This document shows positions 17,402-26,729 of a stretch of DNA of 64,000 nucleotides, piece after piece. The stretch is from an uncultured Raoultella sp. (GTDB taxonomy: Bacteria > Pseudomonadota > Gammaproteobacteria > Enterobacterales > Enterobacteriaceae). The stretch's first letter is position 1. Every line of letters begins with the position of its first letter. The stretch is from positions 124,001-188,000 of the forward strand of contig CAAEVH010000024.1 in NCBI GenBank assembly GCA_900759445.1, in the 5' to 3' direction. Both the position numbers and the translations under genes were made by a program. The notes under the pieces were generated by a model. It saw nothing but the letters and a program-made list of their open reading frames with translations. It made no database searches and was not told the DNA's origin.

Positions 17402-19034
17402 AGTCGGTCTCTTCCAGTTCCTGTTCCTGTTCCGGGCGCCAGGCGCTTCCCGTGGCGGGAATAAACAGTGAAAAAATCGCGCCGCGGGGCATATTGTCGG
17501 CGACCTCGATCGTTCCGCCAGCCTGGCTGACGTAGCTGTCGATCAGGTACAGTCCGATACCGTGGTCGCCGCAGGTTTTGGTGGTGATGCCGCGCTCAAA
17601 TATCCTCTCGCGCAAGGCCGGTGTAATGCCGACGCCGCGGTCGGCGACTTCAATAATCAGCTCACGGGCGTTGAGCTTAATCAGCACCTCTACCGCCTCG
17701 TGCGGCAGCGGCGCGCGCTGCGTCGCTTCAATGGCGTTATCCAGCAGGTTGCCGATAATCGAAATCAGCTCTGCTTCGGCAAGCGGGGCGAAGGGGCTCG
17801 CCATCCGGCAGGCCGGATCGAAGCTGAGTTGCACCCCTTTTTCGCGGGCGCGGGAGGCCTTGCCTAACAGCAGACCGCACAGCGTTGGCGAATGAAAGCG
17901 CGACGAGATAAAGTCCAGCAGCTCCTGGGCGTGTTCTGACTGGGCCTGAATATAGCCAATGGCTTCCTCATAACGCCCCATATGCAGCAGGCCGGAGAGC
18001 GTGGTCATGCGGTTGAGCTGCTCATGGCGCATGATGCGCAGATTGTCGACGTAGCGTTTCACCTGGCTGAGCTGAGCGCTGAGGGTGTCTATCTCATTGC
18101 GATCGCGGAAGGTTATCACCCAGCCCTGCAGCGAATCCTCCAGCATGATCCGTACGCGGCTGGCGATCACCGTCAGATCGTTGAACCGACAGATCTCATC
18201 ATGCGTGTCCCGTTGCAGCATCGTTTGCGGTGAGAAGAAAGGGACGGGGGCGATCACCTGGCCGATCGGCTGTCCGCGCAGCTGTCTGGCGGGCTGGTTC
18301 AGGCCCAGCAGCTTCCGCGCAGCCTGGTTGATCACCTCGATCCGCAGATGGTCGTCGATAGCGATCACCCCTTCGTAGATCGACTCCATCATCGCTTTTT
18401 GCTGGCGCACCAGCAGGCCGATTTCACGCGGCTCCAGCGAGAAAATCTGCTTCTTAATGCTGCGGGTAAAAAACCACGAGAACACGAACAGGGCAACGAG
18501 CAGCAAAACGGCAGCGAGCAGAATATTGACGGCTTTACTGACGGTAATGGTGTCGAGGTAGCTGGTGAGGTAGCCCACGGAGACAATCCCCACCACCTGA
18601 CCGTCATCGCTGAAGATCGGTGCTTTGCTGCGTAGCGAAATCCCTAAACCCCCCTGGCGAATGGTGGTGGTGGTTTTGCCCTTCAGCACCTCCTCATTAT
18701 CACCGCCGACGAGCAGAGTGCCGACCCGGTCGGCGAAGGCCGAATGAAACAAATGACGGCCCTGATTATCGCCGACGACAATAAAACTGGCGTCACTGCG
18801 CGCCGCTATTTTATGCATAAAATTAGTGATTGCGCTAATATCCTTGCGGGCGACATTTTCACGTAATACAGGGATGATGGCGATCTCTTCTGCTTGTATT
18901 TTTGCCCGCGTGCTCATTTCCATATACAGCTGTTTTTCGACATCAATATAATAATAGCCTCCTAACAGCACGAAGAGCACTGAGAAAAAGGCCGTCAGTG
19001 AAATGAACAGCTTTATTTGAAATGAAACTTTCAT
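17391..19034 (-). CDS. citrate sensor histidine kinase (CitA/DpiB family)
   Basis: A 547-residue membrane kinase. Order: TM1 (8-30), a periplasmic PAS-like citrate-sensing domain (31-165) with GRHLFH and SLRSKAPIF, which align with the carboxylate-binding region of CitA, TM2 (168-190), a cytoplasmic PAS (to ~315), then the DHp domain with the phosphoacceptor in MRHEQLNR (H337) and a GHKL ATPase with DNAIEA, DRGVGI and HGIGL. ATG 19034 is preferred over an in-frame TTG at 19055 because the family starts at this point; neither has a strong Shine-Dalgarno. Divergent from citW, with a CRP site between them. Confidence 0.92.
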   Translation of the reverse strand: MKVSFQIKLFISLTAFFSVLFVLLGGYYYIDVEKQLYMEMSTRAKIQAEEIAIIPVLRENVARKDISAITNFMHKIAARSDASFIVVGDNQGRHLFHSAFADRVGTLLVGGDNEEVLKGKTTTTIRQGGLGISLRSKAPIFSDDGQVVGIVSVGYLTSYLDTITVSKAVNILLAAVLLLVALFVFSWFFTRSIKKQIFSLEPREIGLLVRQQKAMMESIYEGVIAIDDHLRIEVINQAARKLLGLNQPARQLRGQPIGQVIAPVPFFSPQTMLQRDTHDEICRFNDLTVIASRVRIMLEDSLQGWVITFRDRNEIDTLSAQLSQVKRYVDNLRIMRHEQLNRMTTLSGLLHMGRYEEAIGYIQAQSEHAQELLDFISSRFHSPTLCGLLLGKASRAREKGVQLSFDPACRMASPFAPLAEAELISIIGNLLDNAIEATQRAPLPHEAVEVLIKLNARELIIEVADRGVGITPALRERIFERGITTKTCGDHGIGLYLIDSYVSQAGGTIEVADNMPRGAIFSLFIPATGSAWRPEQEQELEETDYAT

Positions 19035-19381
19035 CGCTATCACGCTGGGTATCAAGGGAAGTGGCTAATATATCATCTTTTTTCCGGCTGACATCTGCTT
19101 TGCCGGAAACTTGTGATCCTTTGCACAAGCGCTCTGCATGAGAAAAATATTGCTGTCGCCACAGATCTTAAATTTAGGTTAATAAATGTTATTTGTTTGT
19201 TCGTTTTAGAAAATAAACCATAAAAACCACGCTAATAAATAAACTGTGAATCACATTAAATAAAAGAAACCATTAAAACCATAGCGTCCATTAAAGTTTC
19301 GGTTTTAATATGCTGAGCCTCACATTAAGTCTGCTTCGGGCACATTAAGCTGCCTGCACAAAATAACCAAGGGGCTTAATC
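19035..19381. promoter_or_regulatory. divergent control region of the citrate cluster
   Basis: A 347-bp AT-rich region holding promoters for the two-component genes and for citW. It contains a strong CRP site (listed separately), a near-palindrome TGTGAATCACA around 19245, and repeated AAACCAT/AAAACCA words at 19217-19285 that could be binding sites for the response regulator. The arrangement parallels the citC-citS control region of K. pneumoniae, where CitB and CRP act together. Confidence 0.65.
19112..19127 (+). promoter_or_regulatory. predicted CRP-cAMP site
   Basis: TGTGATCCTTTGCACA matches TGTGA-N6-TCACA with one mismatch, and the flanking T/A extends the symmetry. It lies 85 bases upstream of the kinase start. 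Confidence 0.7.
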
Positions 19382-20743
19382 ATGAGCACAACTGACGATT
19401 CTTTCTCTGTTACCCAGGACCCAATTGATATTCATAAACCTTCGCTCAAAGAGCGCTGGTGGCATATTATGGATAGCTGGAAAGTGGGGATTATTCCTTT
19501 ACCGCTGTTTGTTCTTGCCGGGCTGCTGATCGCCATCGATTGTCTGGGGGGGAAGTTACCGAGCGATATCGTGGTGATGGTTGCCACGCTGGCATTTTTT
19601 GGTTTTGCCTGCGGTGAATTCGGCAAGCGTCTGCCGATTGTCGGCAAGCTCGGCGCGGCGGCGATTTGCGCCACCTTCATCCCCTCCGCGCTGGTTTATT
19701 ACGGCCTGCTGCCGGACGTGGTGGTGGAGTCCACCACCAAATTCTACAAATCCACCAACATCCTCTATCTCTATATCTGCTGCATTATTGTCGGCAGCAT
19801 CATGAGTATGAACCGCACCGTGCTGATCCAGGGCTTCCTGCGCATCTTCTTCCCGATGCTGTGCGGGGAAATCGTCGGCATGATCGTCGGCATGGGGGTG
19901 GGGCTGGCGCTCGGCCTCGAACCATTCCAGATCTTCTTCTTTATCATTCTACCGATCATGGCGGGCGGCGTGGGTGAAGGGGCGATCCCGCTGTCGATCG
20001 GCTATGCGACGTTGCTGCATATGGATCAGGGCGTGGCGCTGGGACGCGTCCTGCCGATGGTGATGCTGGGCGGCCTCACCGCCATTATCATCTCCGGCTG
20101 TCTGAACCAACTCGGCAAACGCTATCCGCACCTGACCGGTGAAGGCCAGCTGATGCCAAACCGCGCGAATACCGACGAAACGGCCTCACAGCCTGCCTTC
20201 TCCGGCAAAGTTGACGTCACCACCATCGCTTCCGGCGCGCTGCTGGCGGTACTGCTGTATATGCTGGGGATGTTGGGCCACAAGCTGATTGGTCTGCCTG
20301 CACCGGTTGGCATGCTGTTTATGGCGGTGCTGGTGAAGCTGTTTAATGGCGTCTCCCCGCGCATTCTTGAAGGTTCTCAGGTGGTCTACAAATTCTTCCA
20401 GACCTCTGTGACCTATCCCATCCTGTTTGCCGTTGGCGTAGCGATCACCCCATGGCACGAACTGGTCGCCGCTTTCACCGTCAGCAACCTGCTGGTGATT
20501 ATCAGCACCGTCTCTGCGCTGGTGGCGACCGGTTTCTTCGTCGGCAAAAAGATTGGCATGCATCCGATTGATGTCGCCATCGTCTCCTGCTGCCAGAGCG
20601 GACAGGGCGGCACCGGCGATGTGGCGATTCTGACCGCCGGCAACCGTATGAGCCTGATGCCATTCGCCCAGATTGCCACCCGCATCGGCGGGGCGATCAA
20701 CGTCTCCATCTCGCTGTTGGTTCTCGGCAACTTCCTCGTTTAA
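19382..20743 (+). CDS. citW: citrate carrier of the 2-hydroxycarboxylate transporter family (CitW-like)
   Basis: A 453-residue inner-membrane carrier of the 2HCT family (CitS, CitW, MleP). Two inverted halves with conserved re-entrant GGxG-type loops are visible: IMAGGVGEGAIPLSIGYA in the first half and CQSGQGGTGDVAILTA in the second. AAGGGG lies before the ATG. K. pneumoniae CitW is known as a citrate/acetate exchanger used in fermentation; the lack of linked oadGAB genes favours CitW over Na+-dependent CitS. It is the first gene of a seven- or eight-gene operon ending in citG. Confidence 0.85.
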   Translation: MSTTDDSFSVTQDPIDIHKPSLKERWWHIMDSWKVGIIPLPLFVLAGLLIAIDCLGGKLPSDIVVMVATLAFFGFACGEFGKRLPIVGKLGAAAICATFIPSALVYYGLLPDVVVESTTKFYKSTNILYLYICCIIVGSIMSMNRTVLIQGFLRIFFPMLCGEIVGMIVGMGVGLALGLEPFQIFFFIILPIMAGGVGEGAIPLSIGYATLLHMDQGVALGRVLPMVMLGGLTAIIISGCLNQLGKRYPHLTGEGQLMPNRANTDETASQPAFSGKVDVTTIASGALLAVLLYMLGMLGHKLIGLPAPVGMLFMAVLVKLFNGVSPRILEGSQVVYKFFQTSVTYPILFAVGVAITPWHELVAAFTVSNLLVIISTVSALVATGFFVGKKIGMHPIDVAIVSCCQSGQGGTGDVAILTAGNRMSLMPFAQIATRIGGAINVSISLLVLGNFLV

Positions 20744-20760
20744 GTTTTCAGGAAAACATC

Positions 20761-21624
20761 ATGAAACTCGCAAGCTTTATCTATCAGGGTTCCCGTAGCT
20801 TTGGCATCGTCAAGGCGGAAGGGATGATCGATTTAGGTCGTCGCCTCGGCGATCGCTACGGTGACCTCAAGGCGCTGCTGCAGGGCAACGGGCTGGCGGA
20901 AGCCGGCCGCTATCTCAACGATGCGGTCGATGTGCCGATGAGCGCCGTCACCTTCCTGCCGGTGATTGAGCAGCCGGAAAAAATCCTCTGCGTCGGCATG
21001 AACTATGCCGAAAAGCGCAAAGAGTTCGACCAGCACAATCCGGCGCCGACGCTGTTTGTTCGTTTCCCGGATTCGCAGACGGCGCACAACGCGCCGGTGC
21101 TGAAACCGCGCCATTCCAGCGAATTTGACTACGAAGGCGAACTGGCGGTGATTATCGGCAAAGGCGGCGAAAACATCCGTCGCGAGGAGGCGCTGCGCCA
21201 CGTTGCCGGCTACAGCTGCTACATGGATGGCTCCGCGCGCGACTGGCAGCACAGCTGGTTTACCGCGGGGAAAAACTGGCGGCAGACCGGCGCATTCGGC
21301 CCGTGGATGGCGACCGCGGATGAGATCCCGGATCCGCATCAGCTGACGATCCGCACCTGGCTGAACGGCCGGATGGTTCAGGATGACAACACCAGCAGCA
21401 TGATCCACAAGGTGGCGGAACTTATCGAGTACATCAGCACCTTCACCCGCTTAAGCCCGGGCGATGTGATCATCACCGGATCGCCGGGCGGGGTGGGGAA
21501 AAAGCGTAACCCGCCGCTGTTTATGCAGGAGGGCGATCGCATTGAGGTTGAGATTGAGCATATTGGCCATCTCAGTAATGTGATCATGGAAGCGCCAGCC
21601 AGCACGCTGACGACGGCACACTGA
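20761..21624 (+). CDS. fumarylacetoacetate hydrolase (FAH) family protein, possible oxaloacetate decarboxylase/tautomerase
   Basis: A 287-residue protein of the FAH superfamily. The C-terminal catalytic domain carries the metal-binding pattern FDYEGELAVIIGKGGENI, with further conserved DGSARDWQ, KNWRQTGAFGPW and DVIITGSPGGVG segments; residues 1-70 are the short N-terminal lid. FAH relatives (for example FAHD1) are known to decarboxylate or tautomerise oxaloacetate. The gene lies directly between the citrate carrier and the citrate lyase genes, and no membrane decarboxylase genes are present. A role in converting the lyase product oxaloacetate to pyruvate is therefore attractive but inferred. 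Confidence 0.82.
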   Translation: MKLASFIYQGSRSFGIVKAEGMIDLGRRLGDRYGDLKALLQGNGLAEAGRYLNDAVDVPMSAVTFLPVIEQPEKILCVGMNYAEKRKEFDQHNPAPTLFVRFPDSQTAHNAPVLKPRHSSEFDYEGELAVIIGKGGENIRREEALRHVAGYSCYMDGSARDWQHSWFTAGKNWRQTGAFGPWMATADEIPDPHQLTIRTWLNGRMVQDDNTSSMIHKVAELIEYISTFTRLSPGDVIITGSPGGVGKKRNPPLFMQEGDRIEVEIEHIGHLSNVIMEAPASTLTTAH

Positions 21625-21634
21625 GTAGGGCGTG

Positions 21635-22657
21635 ATGATGGACTCGCAACCCGCTATCGACTTTCGCTTCACGGAAGTGGCCCAACACCCGGAACGTCTG
21701 AGCCAGATTCGTTACCTGCTGACGGACAGCGGTCTGGGGATGGACAACGATATCACGCTGTTTGTTGAGGCCTGGTCCGGAAGGCAGCTGGTGGGCTGCG
21801 CGGGGCTGGCCGCCAACGTTATCAAATGCGTGGCGGTCGATGAGCAGCTGCGCGGTGTGAACCTTAGCGCGCGGCTGCTGGCGGAAGTGGAAAACGTCGC
21901 CCTCGCGCGCGGCCATTTTCATCTCTTCCTTTGCACCCGGCCCTGCAACGAGGAGCGCTTTGCCCGCAGCGGCTTCTGGCCTGTCGCCCGCAGTGGCAAT
22001 AACGCGGTATTGATGGAAAACACGCCGCAGGGCATTACGCGCTACTGCCGTTCGCTGCGCCAGGAGCGCCGGCCCGGCCAGGATATCGGCGCGATTGTCA
22101 TGAACGCTAATCCGTTCACGCTTGGCCACCGCCATCTGGTGGAACACGCGGCGGCACGCTGCGACTGGCTGCATCTGTTTGTGGTACGTGAAGACGCCTC
22201 TTTCTTTCCGTTCACCGCGCGTCTGGAGATGGTGCGGGCCGGAGTGGCACATCTGTCGAATGTCTCCGTGCACGAGGGCTCGCAGTACATCATCTCGCGC
22301 GCCACTTTTCCGGCCTACTTCCTGAAAGAGAGCGGAAAAGTGCAGCAGGCGTGGAGCGAAATCGACGTGCTGATCTTTCGCGACTACATCGCGCCGTCTC
22401 TCGGCATTACCCATCGTTTTATCGGCTCCGAGCCGTTTTGCGATATCACCCGTCAGTACAACCAGGCGCTGCACGAACTGCTGGCGGGCCACATCCACGT
22501 TGAGGAGGTGGCCCGAATCAAGGCCGGGGGCAGCGCCATTTCGGCCTCGGAAGTCCGTCGTTTACTTAAGACAGAACAGTATTCTCGTATTCGGGACATT
22601 GTCCCGGAATCCACTTTCGCGCATCTCGAAGCGCACTACAGCGCGGAAGTCGCTTAA
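21635..22657 (+). CDS. citC: [citrate (pro-3S)-lyase] ligase
   Basis: A 340-residue enzyme that uses ATP and acetate to acetylate the thiol of the lyase acyl carrier protein, activating citrate lyase. An N-terminal GNAT-like part (VIKCVAVDEQLRGVNLSARLLAEVE) is followed by a nucleotidyltransferase domain with IVMNANPFTLGHRHLVEHAA (HxGH-like) and ISASEVRRLL. Three consecutive in-frame starts exist (GTG 21632, ATG 21635, ATG 21638); AGTAGGG upstream fits the ATGs. It comes before citD in the usual order. Confidence 0.93.
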   Translation: MMDSQPAIDFRFTEVAQHPERLSQIRYLLTDSGLGMDNDITLFVEAWSGRQLVGCAGLAANVIKCVAVDEQLRGVNLSARLLAEVENVALARGHFHLFLCTRPCNEERFARSGFWPVARSGNNAVLMENTPQGITRYCRSLRQERRPGQDIGAIVMNANPFTLGHRHLVEHAAARCDWLHLFVVREDASFFPFTARLEMVRAGVAHLSNVSVHEGSQYIISRATFPAYFLKESGKVQQAWSEIDVLIFRDYIAPSLGITHRFIGSEPFCDITRQYNQALHELLAGHIHVEEVARIKAGGSAISASEVRRLLKTEQYSRIRDIVPESTFAHLEAHYSAEVA

Positions 22658-22673
22658 CTATCAGGAAACGAAC

Positions 22674-22964
22674 ATGAAAATTGTAAGGGAGGCGCTGGCC
22701 GGTACGCAGGAGTCCAGCGACCTGATGGTGAAAATCGCCCCCGCCGACGGCGAGCTGGAGATTGTCATCCACAGTGAAGTGATGAAGCAGTTTGGCGAGC
22801 AGATTCGTCAGGTGGTTGAGGAAACGCTGCGCGCGATGGCGGTGCGGCAGGGATTGATTATCATCGAAGACAAAGGCGCGCTGGATTGCGTCATTCGTGC
22901 GCGACTGCAAAGCGCGGTGCTGCGCGCCGTCGATGAACCGCATATCGACTGGAGGACACTGTGA
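22674..22964 (+). CDS. citD: citrate lyase gamma subunit (acyl carrier protein)
   Basis: A 96-residue acyl carrier protein of citrate lyase. The prosthetic-group serine is S14 in [11 protein letters not shown], modified with phosphoribosyl-dephospho-CoA by CitX using the precursor made by CitG. Length is typical. CAGGAAA precedes ATG 22674. The stop overlaps the start of citE (GTGATG), so the two are coupled. Confidence 0.95.
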   Translation: MKIVREALAGTQESSDLMVKIAPADGELEIVIHSEVMKQFGEQIRQVVEETLRAMAVRQGLIIIEDKGALDCVIRARLQSAVLRAVDEPHIDWRTL

Positions 22965-23839
22965 TGAACAGGCTCCGTCGTAGCATGTTATTCCTGCCGG
23001 GCGCTAACGCAGCCATGCTCTCTACCGCCTTTATTTACCGTCCCGATTCGATCATGTTCGATCTTGAGGACGCGGTGGCGCTGCGTGAGAAAGACAGCGC
23101 GCGGCTGCTGGTCTGGCATGCGCTCCAGCACCCCATGTATCAGGATATCGAAACCGTGGTGCGCATTAACCCGCTGAGCACGCCGTTTGGCTTGCTGGAT
23201 CTGGAAGCCGCCGTGCGGGCTGGCGTGGACGTGATCCGATTGCCGAAAACCGATACTCCGGAAGATATTGACGAACTGGAAAGCCACCTGGTGCGTATCG
23301 AGCGCGACTGCGGGCGTGAAGTGGGGTCCACCCGCATCATGGCGGCGATTGAGTCGGCCGTTGGCGTCATTAACGCCGTGGCCATTGCCCGCCGTTCCCC
23401 GCGGCTGATTGGGATTGCGCTGGCGGCCTTTGATTATGTGATGGATATGCAGACCGAGCGCAGCGACGGTACCGAACTGTTCTACGCCCGCTGCGCGGTA
23501 CTGCATGCCGCCCGGGCAGCCGGTATCGATGCCTTCGACGTGGTGTGGTCAGATGTGAACGACGAAGCCGGATTCCTGCGCGAAGTCGAGTTGATCCGCA
23601 AAATGGGCTTTAACGGCAAATCGTTGATTAACCCGCGTCAGATTGACCTGCTGCACAATGCGTATGCGCCAACCCGGCAGGAGGTCGAACACGCGCAGTT
23701 AGTGATTGAAGCCGCGCAGGAGGGGGAACGCAATGGCCTGGGCGTGGTCTCGCTCAACGGCAAAATGGTCGATGCCCCGATTATTAACCACGCACAGAGA
23801 GTGCTGGAACGCGCGGCCGCCTCCGGCGTGCGCCGTTAA
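22964..23839 (+). CDS. citE: citrate lyase beta subunit (citryl-ACP lyase)
   Basis: A 291-residue HpcH/HpaI-type aldolase that cleaves citryl-ACP to acetyl-ACP and oxaloacetate. The motifs [25 protein letters not shown] (Mg-binding acid) and [12 protein letters not shown] are normal for CitE. GGAGG lies 8 bases before ATG 22964; a GTG three bases earlier is also possible. It overlaps the last base of citD and precedes citF by 10 bases. Confidence 0.95.
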   Translation: MNRLRRSMLFLPGANAAMLSTAFIYRPDSIMFDLEDAVALREKDSARLLVWHALQHPMYQDIETVVRINPLSTPFGLLDLEAAVRAGVDVIRLPKTDTPEDIDELESHLVRIERDCGREVGSTRIMAAIESAVGVINAVAIARRSPRLIGIALAAFDYVMDMQTERSDGTELFYARCAVLHAARAAGIDAFDVVWSDVNDEAGFLREVELIRKMGFNGKSLINPRQIDLLHNAYAPTRQEVEHAQLVIEAAQEGERNGLGVVSLNGKMVDAPIINHAQRVLERAAASGVRR

Positions 23840-23849
23840 GGATAAAACA

Positions 23850-25367
23850 ATGAACCAGACAGAACTTCTCCATGCGACCTTCCCTCATCTGCGGGATTTA
23901 AAACCGTTTGATTCTGCCCTCAGCGCTACGCCCTGGCTGGCCGACGTGGAGGAAAAGCATCGTCGTAAGCTGTGTGCATCCCTCGAAGAGGCGGTGGCGC
24001 GCAGCGGCCTGCAGGACGGAATGACTATCTCCTTTCACCATGCCTTCCGTGAAGGCGATCGGGTGATTAACAGCGTAGTGGCGAAGCTTGCGCAAATGGG
24101 TTTTAAAGGCCTGACGTTGGCTTCCAGCTCACTGATGACCTGCAACGATGCCCTTATCGAACATATCCAGAGCGGGGTGATTCGCCGCATTTATACCTCA
24201 GGGATGCGCGGGAAACTGGCGGAGGCTATCTCCCACGGAGTGATGGATGAGCCGGTGCAAATCCATTCCCACGGCGGGCGGGTGAAATTACTACAGGATG
24301 GCGAACTGAACATTGACGTCGCGTTTCTCGGTGTGCCGTGCAGCGATGAGTTCGGCAATGCCAACGGGACCCACGGGCGCTCCTGCTGCGGTTCGCTCGG
24401 CTATGCGATGGTCGATGCGCACTTTGCCCGGCGGGTGGTGCTGCTGACTGAAGAACTGGTGCCATTCCCCAATATGCCGGCGAGCCTTATGCAGGATCAG
24501 GTGGATTACATCGTGCAGGTTGATAGCGTGGGCGACCCGGCGAAGATCAGCGTCGGTGCGGCGCGCGTCACCAGTAACCCGCGTGAACTGATGATCGCCC
24601 GCTATGCGGCAGATGTGATTGAGCACTCCGGTTACTTCAGAGCCGGTTTTTCGATGCAGACCGGCTCCGGGGCGGCGGCTACCGCCTGCACCCGCTTTAT
24701 GGAAGAGAAGATGGAGCGCAGCGGCGTGAAAGCCCGCTTTGCGCTGGGTGGGATTACCGGCAGTCTGGTGGATCTGCATGAGAAGGGGCTGATTGAAAAG
24801 CTGCTCGATACCCAGTGCTTTGACGGTCAGGCGGCTGCTTCGCTGGCGCGCAATCCCAATCACGTGGAGATCTCCACCAACGTTTATGCCAACCCGGGCA
24901 GCAAGGCGGCGAGCTGCGACCAGCTGGACGTGGCTATTCTCAGCGCGCTGGAAATCGACGTCGATTTCAACGTTAACGTGATTACCGGTTCCGACGGCGT
25001 GATGCGCGGGGCGTCCGGTGGTCACTGTGATGTGGCGGCAGCGGCAAACCTGACTATTGTCGTCGCCCCGCTGCTGCGCAGCCGCATTCCCACGGTAGTC
25101 AAGCGGGTGACGACGCGACTGACGCCGGGAGAAAGCATCGATGTGCTGGTCACCGATCACGGGATTGCGGTGAATCCGGCGCGACCGGAGATCCGCGCGC
25201 GCCTGATTGCCGCCGGGATGAACATCGTCGATATCGACGCGCTGTATGCGCGGGCTATCTCGCTCAGCGGGATCCCCAAACCCATTGAATTCACCGACAA
25301 AATCGTCGGCGTCATTCGCTACCGCGACGGGCGGGTGATTGATACCGTGCGCCAGGTTAAGGAGTAG
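23850..25367 (+). CDS. citF: citrate lyase alpha subunit (citrate-ACP transferase)
   Basis: A 505-residue CoA-transferase-like subunit that swaps acetyl for citryl on the acyl carrier protein. Characteristic segments are GMTISFHHAFREGDRVIN, IYTSGMRGKLAEAIS, SHGGRVKLLQ and GASGGHCDVAAAANL. Length is right for CitF. AAGGATAAAAC precedes ATG 23850; a longer frame runs back into citE and is not a real extension. It completes the alpha-beta-gamma lyase complex in the cytoplasm. Confidence 0.96.
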   Translation: MNQTELLHATFPHLRDLKPFDSALSATPWLADVEEKHRRKLCASLEEAVARSGLQDGMTISFHHAFREGDRVINSVVAKLAQMGFKGLTLASSSLMTCNDALIEHIQSGVIRRIYTSGMRGKLAEAISHGVMDEPVQIHSHGGRVKLLQDGELNIDVAFLGVPCSDEFGNANGTHGRSCCGSLGYAMVDAHFARRVVLLTEELVPFPNMPASLMQDQVDYIVQVDSVGDPAKISVGAARVTSNPRELMIARYAADVIEHSGYFRAGFSMQTGSGAAATACTRFMEEKMERSGVKARFALGGITGSLVDLHEKGLIEKLLDTQCFDGQAAASLARNPNHVEISTNVYANPGSKAASCDQLDVAILSALEIDVDFNVNVITGSDGVMRGASGGHCDVAAAANLTIVVAPLLRSRIPTVVKRVTTRLTPGESIDVLVTDHGIAVNPARPEIRARLIAAGMNIVDIDALYARAISLSGIPKPIEFTDKIVGVIRYRDGRVIDTVRQVKE

Positions 25368-25371
25368 CAAC

Positions 25372-25911
25372 ATGAACACTGCGACACCCGTGGCGGCGGG
25401 TGTCAGCCTTGAGGCGTGGCTGGCGGCGAAAGAATGCCGCGCGGCGCGCCAGGCTGACTGGCTAAAACGTTATCAACAGCCGATTATTTCGCTGACCCTG
25501 GTGACACCGGGAACGGTAAAAAATAGTCTCCGCTACCGCAATACGATGGGCGTGGCGCTACAGATGTGCGACCAGCTGCTGTGGGAGAACCGCTGGCCGG
25601 TGCGGGATCGCCAGATACTGTGGCTCCCGACGGGGCCTGAGGCGATGTGGTCCGTGGCGCACAATGCGCCGGAGATCAAGGCCCACTGCGTGGCGTTGGA
25701 GCAGAGCCATCCGCTCGGCAGGCTGTGGGACCTGGATGTGATCTGCCCGCAGGATGGCCACGTTGGCCGCCTGTCGCTTGGCCTGCACATGCGCCGCTGC
25801 CTGGTGTGTGATGAGCCGGCGCATGTCTGCTCTCGCTCGCGCAAGCATCCGGTCGGGCAGGTGGTGGGAAGTGTGGAGAAGATTATCAATGACTGGTTTG
25901 CCCGCGACTAA
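25372..25911 (+). CDS. citX: apo-citrate lyase phosphoribosyl-dephospho-CoA transferase
   Basis: A 179-residue nucleotidyltransferase that attaches the phosphoribosyl-dephospho-CoA group to the CitD serine. Signatures are PGTVKNSLRYRNTMGVAL, GPEAMW, HPLGRLWDLDV and the Cys/His-rich end RRCLVCDEPAHVCSRSRKH. AAGGAG precedes ATG 25372, four bases after citF. It overlaps citG by 23 bases. In K. pneumoniae cluster 1 the CitX-like protein is encoded elsewhere; here it is in the operon as in E. coli. Confidence 0.93.
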   Translation: MNTATPVAAGVSLEAWLAAKECRAARQADWLKRYQQPIISLTLVTPGTVKNSLRYRNTMGVALQMCDQLLWENRWPVRDRQILWLPTGPEAMWSVAHNAPEIKAHCVALEQSHPLGRLWDLDVICPQDGHVGRLSLGLHMRRCLVCDEPAHVCSRSRKHPVGQVVGSVEKIINDWFARD

Positions 25912-26692
25912 ATTTTGCGCCATTGAGGTCCCTCGTCTGGCGGAAGAGGCCCTGTGGCAGGAGCTGGAGCTGACCCCTAAGCCGGGACTGGTGGACCGAC
26001 TCAACAACGGGGCTCATCACGATATGGACCACGCTCTGTTTGTTCGCAGTATTACCGCGATTGCGCCGTGGCTCTCCCGCTTTACCGCGCTGGGGAGTGA
26101 CTACGCAGACCAACCGGCAGGCGAGCAGTTGCGCCTGCTACGCCCGATGGGCATTGCCTGCGAGCAGGCAATGTATGCCGCAACCGGTGGCGTGAATACT
26201 CATAAAGGGGGGATATTTGCTCTCGGGCTACTCTGTTTTGCCGCCGGAAGGGTGCGGGAGGTGACCGCGTCAAACCTCTGTCGCGAAGTGGGAATTCTGT
26301 GCCGGGGGCTGGTGGCGCGCGAGCTGGCTGGCCGCAGCGCGGCAGCAACCGCAGGCGAACGTCAGTTCCGGCAGCTGGGTTTAACCGGCGCCCGCGGTGA
26401 GGCGGAAAGTGGTTTTGCGACGGTACGTCGCGTCTTGCCTCAGTGGAACGGCCGCCAGCTGCATGATTTGCTCCTGCGCCTGATGGCGGTGAATCCGGAC
26501 AGTAATCTGGTGTCGCGCGGCGGTATTCATGGGCTGCGATATGTGCAGAGCTATGCGCGAACGTTGCTGGCAAACGGCTGGGATCGCCGGCGTTTACTGG
26601 AGATGGACCGGGCGCTGATAAAGCGTCATTTAAGCCCGGGAGGGAGCGCGGATTTACTGTCGGTGGCGTGGGTTTTAGCGAAGTGCGGTTAA
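25889..26692 (+). CDS. citG: triphosphoribosyl-dephospho-CoA synthase
   Basis: A 267-residue enzyme that joins dephospho-CoA and ATP to make the citrate lyase prosthetic group precursor, releasing adenine. Conserved parts are LTPKPGLVDRLNNGAHHDM, GVNTHKGGIFALGLL, GARGEAESGF and HLSPGGSADLLSV. ATG 25889 lies inside citX, a 23-base overlap that implies coupling. It ends the citrate operon, followed by a strong hairpin. Confidence 0.95.
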   Translation: MTGLPATKFCAIEVPRLAEEALWQELELTPKPGLVDRLNNGAHHDMDHALFVRSITAIAPWLSRFTALGSDYADQPAGEQLRLLRPMGIACEQAMYAATGGVNTHKGGIFALGLLCFAAGRVREVTASNLCREVGILCRGLVARELAGRSAAATAGERQFRQLGLTGARGEAESGFATVRRVLPQWNGRQLHDLLLRLMAVNPDSNLVSRGGIHGLRYVQSYARTLLANGWDRRRLLEMDRALIKRHLSPGGSADLLSVAWVLAKCG

Positions 26693-26693
26693 T

Positions 26694-26722
26694 TTCCCTC
26701 CCCCCGAAGAGAGGGGAGGGAA
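26694..26722. terminator. terminator between convergent citG and nupG
   Basis: TTCCCTCCCC (26694-26703) and GGGGAGGGAA (26713-26722) form a 10-bp stem with a 9-base loop between convergent genes. Confidence 0.75.
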
Positions 26723-26729
26723 CAATCGG

